The translations under genes were made by a program, and so were the position numbers. Below the pieces are notes generated by a model, which was not told the origin of the DNA, made no database searches, and saw only the letters and a list, made by a program, of their open reading frames with translations. Positions 19,061 through 26,663 of a stretch of DNA of 64,000 nucleotides are shown piece after piece. This DNA is from Carboxylicivirga litoralis. Its GTDB lineage: Bacteria > Bacteroidota > Bacteroidia > Bacteroidales > Marinilabiliaceae. Positions within the stretch are counted from its first letter, which is position 1; every line of letters begins with the position of its first letter. The stretch lies in contig NZ_JAFMVC010000001.1 of NCBI RefSeq assembly GCF_025499605.1, positions 62,001 to 126,000 on the forward strand, given 5' to 3'.

Positions 19061-19651
19061 ATGATAAAAGGAATTTTAGCAGGGTTAGCTGCAATAGTTT
19101 GGCAATGGAGTTTTGGACAGTCGGTTAACGAAACAGTTTATCACCGCCAGCCGGTCAACCCAACTACAGGAGTTGCTCATTCATTGAGCGTTCAGTTTTT
19201 TAACACAATTGGTTATAGCGACCTGGAAGCCAGCTTTTGGGTAACAGCTTTTGACGACGCACGACATAGCTTTAACCTTCGCCTCGCTCACCAACGCTTT
19301 GAAGAGCAATATTTCGGCCTTGGTTTAGGCTATGGCTATGACTTAAGAGTGAAACAGCATTCGTTTCAGCCCTATTTCACTTACAACCACGATATTGAAA
19401 CCTGGCAGAATGGAGCTTTGGTAATCGGTCTTTACTATACAAATGGCGGTCGTTTTGATTTTGGAGCGGGCACCACCAGCAACTTTTACCAATCGGGCTA
19501 TAGCAATAACTCGCATTGGCTTGATGTCTTTTATAATATGAAGACCTATGGCGGTATCCAAATTGGCTTTGAATATTGTTTTATGAGTGATTCTTCTGAT
19601 AAATATTATGGCATCATCTTTCAGAAGACGCTTTGGCGAAAAAACAAATAG
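19061..19651 (+). CDS. Exported protein of unknown function, beta-barrel-like
   Basis: I do not recognise a family. The ATG at 19061 gives 196 residues beginning with a signal peptide (cleavage after about FGQS); a GTG four codons upstream is less likely. The mature part is rich in aromatic residues with an alternating pattern (YFGLGLGYGYDLRV, WQNGALVIGLYYTNGGRF, YGGIQIGFEYCF) and ends with a strand finishing in Trp-Arg-Lys, resembling an 8-10-stranded outer-membrane barrel. It lies about 110 bp after the cvfB-like gene and converges on the acyl-CoA dehydrogenase gene. A barrel location is inference. Confidence 0.65.
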   Translation: MIKGILAGLAAIVWQWSFGQSVNETVYHRQPVNPTTGVAHSLSVQFFNTIGYSDLEASFWVTAFDDARHSFNLRLAHQRFEEQYFGLGLGYGYDLRVKQHSFQPYFTYNHDIETWQNGALVIGLYYTNGGRFDFGAGTTSNFYQSGYSNNSHWLDVFYNMKTYGGIQIGFEYCFMSDSSDKYYGIIFQKTLWRKNK

Positions 19652-19673
19652 GGTATTGAGCGTCCTCATACCC
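19651..19673. terminator. Bidirectional terminator between convergent genes
   Basis: GGGTATTGAG and CTCATACCC form a stem with one bulge. On the minus strand it is followed by TATTTGTTTTTT, so it terminates the acyl-CoA dehydrogenase gene; on the plus strand it overlaps the stop of the small exported protein gene. Confidence 0.7.
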
Positions 19674-19692
19674 TATTCACCACAACCAATTA

Positions 19693-21222
19693 TTAAGTAT
19701 ACAATAACCAGTCTGTATTTTGCTGATAATCTTCAATCACTCTTGATTCATTTTTGGCATTAAAGGACGAAAGCAGTTGCTGCATTTCCTGGCGTAAATG
19801 CACGGCCGCTCCATCTATCAGTTTTGCAGAAAAACCTTTATTACTTAAATCCATGACATGTTCCAGCGAAATTACACGACTTAATATTTTACCTAAATCA
19901 ACCAGCTTTCGCTGTGGCACGCTATAGTTTAACTCAAAGTTAAACAGGTCCCTCACCAAATGAGCCGCATTTGAAGTCAGTTCAAATGATTTGATAAACT
20001 CTAAGAGATTGACCTGTTTGGCTTTCTTCATCAGCTTTATCACACTTTCAGATATTTGAGAATACAGCATATCGTTTGAGCCCTCAAAAATCTGAAACGG
20101 CCGACTATCAACAGTCGAACGGCCTGCAATATGATTGAGCTTGTATCCTTTTGCACCAACCAATTGTAACAATGTTTGCGAAGCCGATTGCATCATATCG
20201 GTCGAAAGGCTTTTAACCGCATTGGCTTCAATACCAATCATAGATAAATCATTAGCTAAACCCGCTTTTTTACTACTGTTCACACAGTAGGCCGAAACAG
20301 TCGTAAAATAAGATTGCAATTGACTAATGCGTTGTTGTACCTGATCATAGCTCAATAAACTTTTACCACTGACAAAGCGCTTTTGACAATGCTCAATGGC
20401 CTCATCTAGCATGCGTTGTATAAAGCCCATGGCCATTCCCGGGAACGACATTCGGCTGCGATGCAACAAATCCAGCATCAACTTAACACCAGATTTTTCA
20501 GGCACCAACTTCTGCACAGCAGGTATTTGTACATCAATTTTGTTTCTTCCATAAGGGATTTGATACAAGCCCAGGTTCTCAAAAAATTCTTCTACTACAA
20601 TTCCCTGGTTGGGCTGCGTCACATCGCAAATAAAGAAATCCAGATCTCTTGCCAGACGGTCGTCACCGGTATCTTTACGAGCCGTTAGTAACCAAAAATC
20701 GGCCCAACCAGTTAAACCAGCCCAATGCTTTGTTCCTTTTAAATGAGCTAACTGGTCTGTTTCAGTATAGGAGGTGCGCATACTAAGCGCATCACTACCA
20801 AAGTCGGGCTCTGTAATCATTAAACCGCCCATATTTTGCTGCTCAATAAAACGCTTTAAAACCGCCTCTTTTGCTTCGGGTTGCGCTGCTTTAATAACCG
20901 GCTGCAGAAACAAAGCCATGTTAATACCAAATGTTAATGATAGAGCCAACGATTCGTAGGAAGCGGCCGACATCAATGCAATACTTTCTTTGACATCTCC
21001 TCCTAAACCTCCATGTTCTTTGGGAATAATGGCCGAAAACGGATTAACCGACATTATTTCGCGCATAATAAAAGGGGGCATTCCTCGCTTAATTCCCAGC
21101 TCATTAATATCACTTCTTTCGTGATAAACACTCTTCATTTTACTTTTCAATCCGTTAAGGATTGTTGAAAATGATTGCTTTAAGGTATCATTCTCAGTTG
21201 TTGAAATTGCTGATTGAAACAT
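19693..21222 (-). CDS. Acyl-CoA dehydrogenase family protein
   Basis: A 509-residue FAD enzyme. It has the N-terminal helical domain, the middle beta domain (MITEPDFGSDALSMRTSY near 155-172, then KGTKHWAGLTGWADFWLLTA) and the C-terminal helical domain carrying FEGSNDM, where the Glu matches the usual catalytic base. The extra C-terminal part (about 400-509) is longer than in short-chain enzymes of about 380 residues. No electron-transfer flavoprotein or thiolase gene is adjacent, so the substrate is unknown. Monocistronic, with its own terminator. Confidence 0.9.
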   Translation of the reverse strand: MFQSAISTTENDTLKQSFSTILNGLKSKMKSVYHERSDINELGIKRGMPPFIMREIMSVNPFSAIIPKEHGGLGGDVKESIALMSAASYESLALSLTFGINMALFLQPVIKAAQPEAKEAVLKRFIEQQNMGGLMITEPDFGSDALSMRTSYTETDQLAHLKGTKHWAGLTGWADFWLLTARKDTGDDRLARDLDFFICDVTQPNQGIVVEEFFENLGLYQIPYGRNKIDVQIPAVQKLVPEKSGVKLMLDLLHRSRMSFPGMAMGFIQRMLDEAIEHCQKRFVSGKSLLSYDQVQQRISQLQSYFTTVSAYCVNSSKKAGLANDLSMIGIEANAVKSLSTDMMQSASQTLLQLVGAKGYKLNHIAGRSTVDSRPFQIFEGSNDMLYSQISESVIKLMKKAKQVNLLEFIKSFELTSNAAHLVRDLFNFELNYSVPQRKLVDLGKILSRVISLEHVMDLSNKGFSAKLIDGAAVHLRQEMQQLLSSFNAKNESRVIEDYQQNTDWLLYT

Positions 21223-21796
21223 TCATATTGTTTTTTGGGAAGCCTGAAAATGGTTAAGAGGATTAATAATGAGCCACACACACATTCAATCGAAGCACAC
21301 AAATTCGTAACTACCTTGTTAACTTATTATTCAATTGCGAATGTATTCAATAGTTTTTAAATTCTATAGATTTTGAGATGTTTTTATCTTTTTATGTGAA
21401 TTATTCACAAAAATGAATCTAAACATCGGCGATTGTAGAATGCAAAGCCATTTCAGAAGGTTATAAATTGTACTTTTTGACTCTTTCAGACGAATTATAC
21501 CGTTTACTAATCAAAATGCGCCTTTAATGCGTTTCACTAATACAGCCACTTTGATTAGTTAACAACATTTACAATTGTAGTTTTTAAAATTGCCCTGAAG
21601 GCGCATTACAAAAAACAATTGGTATTATATCCTCCTTCAGCTATAGACCACTGGTCAAAACAACTACCCTTTGTGATGATTTTTCCCCGAATAGAGTAAG
21701 TCTATTACTATCAAACTAACTCAGGTAAAAAAAAGTTCCTGAAATAAAAATGGCGAAGCATTATCACTTCGCCATTTATTTATATTTCTCTTCAGT
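21223..21796. other. Intergenic region with two interleaved inverted repeats
   Basis: 574 bp without a recognisable gene. One inverted repeat pairs 21502-21515 with 21550-21563 (13 of 14 positions); a second pairs AATGCGCCTT (21515-21524) with AAGGCGCATT (21598-21607), a perfect 10-bp match. The arms interleave, as in a pseudoknot, over about 105 bp. Nothing links this to the flanking genes; it may be a structured RNA or a remnant of a mobile element. Confidence 0.5.
21748..21777. terminator. Terminator of hydG
   Basis: AAATGGCGAAG (21748-21758) pairs perfectly with CTTCGCCATTT (21767-21777), beginning about 20 bp beyond the hydG stop. A-rich and T-rich flanks make it work in either direction. 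Confidence 0.8.
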
Positions 21797-23230
21797 CTAG
21801 AAGTACAAATCACGTTCACCATCTTTTATTTTCCCTAAGCGCTCAACCAGTTTTTCTTTAAAACGCTCGTCTTCGTAATCCTTTAAACTATCTTCAATTA
21901 ATTGATAGCCTTTTTCTTTTGTCTTAGGCGGAGCATAATCCTCGAGGTATTCAGCTAAGGTTAAAATAGCATTGGGTTGACAAAAACGCTTGATAAAGCC
22001 CGGCACAGAGAATTCCATAAAGTGCTCACCAGTACGATTTAATCGATAACAAGCCGTACAGAACGATGGAATATAACCATCCTCCACCAACTCTTCCATT
22101 ACCTCGTTTAAAGAACGATCGTCACAAATCTCGAATTGTTCATGATCCAAATCCTGCTGCTCTTTATGACTGGTATAACCTTTCATCTCAATATTAGTAC
22201 CGCCGTCAATCTGCGAAACACCATATTGTAAAATCTCATCGCGGATATGTCCGGGTTCTCGAGCTGTTAAAATTAAGCCTGTATATGGCACTGCCAATCG
22301 CAAAATAGCCACCAGCTTAGTAAAATCAGCATCACTAACATCGTATCGCTTATCTACTTCAAAACCGGATGCAGATTGAATACGTGGAAAAGAAATGGTA
22401 TGAGGTCCAACGTTATAAACAGCCTCAAAGTGATTCACATGGCGCAATAGGCCTAACACTTCGAAACGCCAATCGTACAATCCAAACAATGCACCAATAC
22501 CCACATCATCAATACCTGCTTCTTGCGCCCTGTCAAGGCTGGTAATACGCCAGTCGTAGTGCTTTTTGGTTCCTTTCAAATGGACTTTCTCGTATGTTGG
22601 CTTATGATACGTCTCCTGGAAAATCTGGTAGGTTCCAATACCTGCTTCTTTCACTTTTTTGAAGCCTTCAATATCAAGTGGTGCAGCATTAATATTAACT
22701 CGACGTATTTCACCGTTACCACTCTTTACGCCATAAACAATTTTAACCGTATCAGCAATAAATTGAGCATCATAACGCGGATGTTCGCCATAAACCAATA
22801 TTAAGCGTTTATGCCCGGAATCTTCTAAAGCAACCACCTGATCGATAATATCCTGCTTACCGAGTGTTGTTCGCTCCTGCTTCTTATTCGACGAACGGAA
22901 ACCGCAATAAGCACAATCGTTAATGCATAGATTACCAATATAAAGTGGCGCAAAAAGAACAATACGTTTACCGTACACTTGCTCTTTCAATTTTTTGGCA
23001 GCAGCTTTTATAGCATCCACCATCTCCGGCTCCCTGGCATTCACTAATATGGCCGTTTCGGCAAGACTCAGTCGGTTCTTTTGTAACGATTTATTAATAA
23101 CCTGCTTAACCTGCTCCATGCTAGGATTTAGGTTAGCATCCAAAATCTCATGAATTTCATCAGGATCGATAAAATTCTCCATTGGCTTATCAGCCAACTT
23201 ATATTGCTGTGGATTATAAATTATTGACAT
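21797..23230 (-). CDS. hydG: [FeFe]-hydrogenase maturase HydG (radical SAM tyrosine lyase)
   Basis: HydG splits tyrosine to give the CO and cyanide ligands of the hydrogenase H-cluster. The radical-SAM motif CINDCAYC (CX3CX2C) is present, as is the HydG-specific C-terminal CX2CX22C site (CTAC, then Cys after 22 residues), which separates HydG from ThiH. From the ATG at 23230 the protein is 477 residues, the usual size; AGGT lies 5 bp upstream. An in-frame TTG at 23278 would add 16 residues and is unlikely. It is transcribed alone, with a terminator after it, near two [FeFe]-hydrogenase gene sets. HydE and HydF, also needed for maturation, are not in the window. Confidence 0.95.
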   Translation of the reverse strand: MSIIYNPQQYKLADKPMENFIDPDEIHEILDANLNPSMEQVKQVINKSLQKNRLSLAETAILVNAREPEMVDAIKAAAKKLKEQVYGKRIVLFAPLYIGNLCINDCAYCGFRSSNKKQERTTLGKQDIIDQVVALEDSGHKRLILVYGEHPRYDAQFIADTVKIVYGVKSGNGEIRRVNINAAPLDIEGFKKVKEAGIGTYQIFQETYHKPTYEKVHLKGTKKHYDWRITSLDRAQEAGIDDVGIGALFGLYDWRFEVLGLLRHVNHFEAVYNVGPHTISFPRIQSASGFEVDKRYDVSDADFTKLVAILRLAVPYTGLILTAREPGHIRDEILQYGVSQIDGGTNIEMKGYTSHKEQQDLDHEQFEICDDRSLNEVMEELVEDGYIPSFCTACYRLNRTGEHFMEFSVPGFIKRFCQPNAILTLAEYLEDYAPPKTKEKGYQLIEDSLKDYEDERFKEKLVERLGKIKDGERDLYF

Positions 23231-23275
23231 TTGACCTAATTTTACCTTGATGTCCCCATCATGACTCCAATACTC

Positions 23276-23308
23276 CAAAATTAGGTGTTTTATACTAATT
23301 TAAGCAAG
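23276..23308 (-). promoter_or_regulatory. Possible hydG promoter
   Basis: The minus-strand -7 box TAATTTTG (23283-23276) fits TAnnTTTG; CTTG (23308-23305) lies 21 bp upstream as a weak -33 box. The leader would be about 40 nt. Confidence 0.45.
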
Positions 23309-23461
23309 ATATTACCCAAATTATTAGCTGAAAGATATCATGGATTTTGATTACACCTTATGGGGTGATTTTTAAAGGTTCATGTGTCATAACAAGCTTC
23401 AGTGTTAAAGCTTTTTAGGCTAACAAGCCAGATGAAACGACACTCATCTTCAATCAATCAT

Positions 23462-23803
23462 TTATTTAAGATCTCTATCACGTTCTAAATCATCCATTTT
23501 CATTTTAGTCCACTTTTTAATCTTTAAATGATGGGCGGTGGCACCAATGGCATGAGAAGCAATGGGAGTAGTAATAAATATAAAGAGAATAATCATTACA
23601 GCTTTTAGTGCTATGGCATAAGTACCAAAATACAAGATAAAAGCAATGAGCATAAGGCTTATTCCCAGGGATGGAGCTTTTGTAGCGGCATGCATTCGCA
23701 TATAGATATCTGGGAAGCGATTCAAGCCTATTGCACCAAGTAAGATCAACAGGCTACCCAAGCCTAGTATTATCGTTATTGCTATTTCCATTTTCACTAT
23801 CAT
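23462..23803 (-). CDS. mrpG: Mrp-type cation/proton antiporter subunit G
   Basis: A 113-residue three-helix membrane protein with the MnhG/PhaG signature GLNRFPDIYMRMHAATKAPS (about 25-44). It is the last gene of the mrpABCDEFG operon and overlaps mrpF by 50 bp (or 38 bp if the second ATG at 23791 is used). Small Mrp subunits are all needed for a working Na+(Li+)/H+ antiporter. The tail MKMDDLERDRDLK is charged and cytoplasmic. Confidence 0.93.
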   Translation of the reverse strand: MIVKMEIAITIILGLGSLLILLGAIGLNRFPDIYMRMHAATKAPSLGISLMLIAFILYFGTYAIALKAVMIILFIFITTPIASHAIGATAHHLKIKKWTKMKMDDLERDRDLK

Positions 23804-24056
23804 TTTCGGTTAAATACTTTGACATAGCCACGGTTCCCACAAATAAGATAAGGGAGATGATAAGAACAACATCAATGTATACACTATTATCTTTAATAAT
23901 ACCCAGGCAAATTATAAATCCCATCAAAATAGAACCAATCATATCGAGCGATACAATACGGTCGGGTGTTGACGGACCTTTTACCAAACGCACAACCACC
24001 AACAGCAGCGCCAATAAAAGTATAGCCATTATAAAATACATTACAACTGATATCAT
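23754..24056 (-). CDS. mrpF: Mrp-type cation/proton antiporter subunit F
   Basis: A 100-residue protein with three membrane helices and the MnhF/PhaF stretch VVRLVKGPSTPDRIVSLDMI (about 21-40), whose Asp-Arg is conserved in the family. It overlaps mrpE by 4 bp (start within the mrpE stop) and mrpG at its 3' end, so translation of E, F and G is probably coupled. Confidence 0.93.
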   Translation of the reverse strand: MISVVMYFIMAILLLALLLVVVRLVKGPSTPDRIVSLDMIGSILMGFIICLGIIKDNSVYIDVVLIISLILFVGTVAMSKYLTENDSENGNSNNDNTRLG

Positions 24057-24376
24057 TTTAAAAACTTTTTAAGGCGGTTTTCCAATTCGTTGATGTCACT
24101 CACAAATGCTTCCCTGCTTTCCACATGCATTGCATGGATATATAGCTTTTTTCTATCTTCAGACAGATCGAGGGAAAGAGTACCCGGCGTCATGGTTATA
24201 AGATTGACCATTGTTAAAATACCAATATTTGATTTAATGCTGATATCGACAGCCACTATACCTGGCGGATCAAAATCAAACCTTGGATTAAGCACCGCCT
24301 TTGCTACTATCCAGTTCGACTTCACCAACATCAACAGGTAGTAGGGAATAAACATTAGAAAATGGAATAACTTCAT
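24053..24376 (-). CDS. mrpE: Mrp-type cation/proton antiporter subunit E
   Basis: A 107-residue MnhE/PhaE protein. It has a hydrophobic N-terminus (about 1-20), NPRFDFDPPGIVAVD-type core and the motif LITMTPGTLSLDL followed by the soluble end LYIHAMHVESREAF, all typical of the family. It is somewhat shorter than the 150-160 residues of the firmicute protein because the N-terminal helical part is reduced, as is common in Bacteroidota. Confidence 0.92.
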   Translation of the reverse strand: MKLFHFLMFIPYYLLMLVKSNWIVAKAVLNPRFDFDPPGIVAVDISIKSNIGILTMVNLITMTPGTLSLDLSEDRKKLYIHAMHVESREAFVSDINELENRLKKFLK

Positions 24377-24389
24377 ACTACACTATTTT

Positions 24390-25883
24390 TTAACGACTAC
24401 TTAAAACTGCACCAATATAGGTTTCAACATCCAGCAATTGTTCTGCAGCTGTTGCACATACATCAATTATAAACTTACTGCCCAAGGTCAAACCGATAGT
24501 CACAATAACTAAAAGACCGGAACTGAATACCAATGTTCTGGACACTCTAGCAGATTGCGGTTCCTTGCTAGTATATTGTTCTGGTATTGCTTTAGCATAC
24601 GATTCATTCCATATTTTAACCATCGAAAACAAGGTCAGAAAACTAACGCCCAAAGCACTGGCTACGTGTATAAACTCCCTTGACTCTACACCTGCTTTTA
24701 TCAACATAAATTTACCAAAGAATCCTGACAAAGGAGGAATCCCCACTAATGCCATTGCCGAAATGAAAAACAATAGGGCGATTAACGGCTTGCTTTTCAG
24801 AATACCTCCACTCTCCTTTAGATTAAATGTACCAGTCAGCTTATAGCTAATTCCACTTAGTAAAAACAAATTTGTTTTTACAATACAATGCCCTATGATA
24901 TAAAAGATGGCCCCTGTCAATGCCAGTTGAGTAAACAAGCCTAAACCAAGTATCATATAACCAATCTGAGATACAATATGAAAACTAAGCAATTTACGAA
25001 CTTCAAACTGTGCTGTGGCCATCAATACACCTGATATCATGGTTATTGATGCAATAAACAAAAACAATTGTGGAAAGAAGGTATCGCCCGGTAGGTGAAT
25101 AAGCGAATAAAACCGTATCATTGAATACACCCCCACCTTTGTGAGTGTTCCTGAAAACAAAGCTGAGATAGGCAGTGGCGGGGTATGGTATGAGTCGGGG
25201 AGCCAAAAATAAAATGGAAAAATGGCTGACTTGACAGCAAAACCCATCAAGATAAGCGCCGATGGTGCCAGAATATCCAATTCTCCTCCCATTTCGCGCA
25301 CGCGCATGGCCAAATCGGCCATATTTAATGTACCGGCCTTTCCATACATCAGGGCAATACCGCCCACAAAAAAGAAGGACGAAATCAGATTCATACTCAC
25401 ATACTTCAGCGTTCCCTTCAGCTGCTGCTTGCCACTGCCGTAGGATATCAACACAAAAGATGACAAAAGCATTACCTCGAACCAAACGTAAAGATTAAAT
25501 AAATCGCCAGCAACAAAGGCGCCATTCATCCCCATCTGCAGGCCAAAAATCAAGGCATAAAAGACCGGATTGTTAAGGTTATCTTCGCGCCATGCGATGG
25601 AGTATAAACTAACCACCGCCACCGTAACCGAGGTTAAGGTCAGCATGATACCGGAAAAGACATCGGCCACTATGGTAATTCCAAATGGTGCTTCCCAGGC
25701 TCCTGCCTGTGCAACCAAAATACCATTTTGTAGCACCTTGCTTAATATGCTTACAGCAACAGCAATAGTTATTACATTGCCCAAAATAAACACAACACGT
25801 TGCACTGTTTTTGGAGCCTTACTAAATGATAACGACAGAATGATAAAAAGTAAAGGAACTATAATTGGAGCAAATACAATCAT
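24390..25883 (-). CDS. mrpD: Mrp-type cation/proton antiporter subunit D
   Basis: A 497-residue, about 14-helix protein of the complex I NuoM/NuoN family. Visible marks include the Glu in LFNLYVWFEVMLLSSF (TM5), the Lys in GFAVKSAIFPFYFWLPDSYH (TM7), and the broken-helix region around GTLTKVGVYSMIRF. Together with MrpA it forms the ion-translocating core of the antiporter. It lies 24 bp after mrpC. Confidence 0.95.
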   Translation of the reverse strand: MIVFAPIIVPLLFIILSLSFSKAPKTVQRVVFILGNVITIAVAVSILSKVLQNGILVAQAGAWEAPFGITIVADVFSGIMLTLTSVTVAVVSLYSIAWREDNLNNPVFYALIFGLQMGMNGAFVAGDLFNLYVWFEVMLLSSFVLISYGSGKQQLKGTLKYVSMNLISSFFFVGGIALMYGKAGTLNMADLAMRVREMGGELDILAPSALILMGFAVKSAIFPFYFWLPDSYHTPPLPISALFSGTLTKVGVYSMIRFYSLIHLPGDTFFPQLFLFIASITMISGVLMATAQFEVRKLLSFHIVSQIGYMILGLGLFTQLALTGAIFYIIGHCIVKTNLFLLSGISYKLTGTFNLKESGGILKSKPLIALLFFISAMALVGIPPLSGFFGKFMLIKAGVESREFIHVASALGVSFLTLFSMVKIWNESYAKAIPEQYTSKEPQSARVSRTLVFSSGLLVIVTIGLTLGSKFIIDVCATAAEQLLDVETYIGAVLSSR

Positions 25884-25907
25884 TATAAAATACTACTAAT
25901 GTTGATG

Positions 25908-26246
25908 TTATTTTAATTTATCAATATCATTTTCGCCAGTTACCTCGTGCGTTTTACGAAGCAAGGTCAGTAAAAACGCTACAACACCAAAGCTGATAAC
26001 AATAGCTGTTAATATCAGTGCTTGCGGTAGCGGATCAGACATGACTTGTGGATTATTCGGTGCTGATTCTGCCAGAAAAGCAGGCTGTGCATCAGGCAAT
26101 ACCCCGGAGGCCATAAAGATGAGCAGGTTTGTTGCATTTCCAAGAAACAGCACACCGAAAATTATCCTGACCATACTTCGTCGCAAAAGAAAATATACAC
26201 CAACTGTGTATAGCACACCGATAACAATTGAAAGTATTAACTCCAT
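25908..26246 (-). CDS. mrpC: Mrp-type cation/proton antiporter subunit C
   Basis: A 112-residue, three-helix protein related to complex I NuoK, with the family stretch GVLFLGNATNLLIFMASG (about 33-50) and DPLPQALILTAIVISFG (about 71-87). It overlaps mrpB by 10 bp, which suggests coupled translation. The C-terminus (VTGENDIDKLK) is soluble. Confidence 0.94.
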   Translation of the reverse strand: MELILSIVIGVLYTVGVYFLLRRSMVRIIFGVLFLGNATNLLIFMASGVLPDAQPAFLAESAPNNPQVMSDPLPQALILTAIVISFGVVAFLLTLLRKTHEVTGENDIDKLK

Positions 26247-26662
26247 CTTCTGTCCTCCATCAATAATAAAATCATCATTACCATCACCCCAATGACTGTA
26301 AGGTATACGCCGACATCAAATATTAGTGGTGTATTCACCGCCAAGCTACCCATCATTGGTATATCCAGCTCAAACCATTGGGCATGTAAAAAGCTCTGTC
26401 CTGCAACAATACCAATCAGACCACTTCCCAGGGCCAGTATTAAACCAATAACTCGGAGCGGAGCCACGTACCTGATCGTTTTAGCGAGTAAGGGGTGCGA
26501 ATAAAAAGCCATCACATAAATAACTATTCCACCTCCGGCCAGCAGGCCACCTATAAATCCACCGCCAGGTAAATTATGACCGCGAAATAAAACAATAAGA
26601 GACGCCACGACCATAATCAATCGAATTACCCTTGCGGCCAATTGCAATAATATCTTATTCAT
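26237..26662 (-). CDS. mrpB: Mrp-type cation/proton antiporter subunit B
   Basis: A 141-residue protein with four membrane helices and the MnhB signature FRGHNLPGGGFIGGLLAGGG (about 26-45). In some lineages this domain is fused to MrpA; here it is separate and starts 1 bp after the mrpA stop region. Confidence 0.94.
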   Translation of the reverse strand: MNKILLQLAARVIRLIMVVASLIVLFRGHNLPGGGFIGGLLAGGGIVIYVMAFYSHPLLAKTIRYVAPLRVIGLILALGSGLIGIVAGQSFLHAQWFELDIPMMGSLAVNTPLIFDVGVYLTVIGVMVMMILLLMEDRRWS

Positions 26663-26663
26663 A

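Noticed and set aside
21502-21607. Possible integron attC site
   Set aside because: The repeats do not show the paired R and L boxes with GTTRRRY core sites, and no integrase or cassette genes are nearby.
25003-25485. 160-codon minus-strand frame within mrpD
   Set aside because: It lies in another frame inside a clear mrpD gene; no domain or context supports it.
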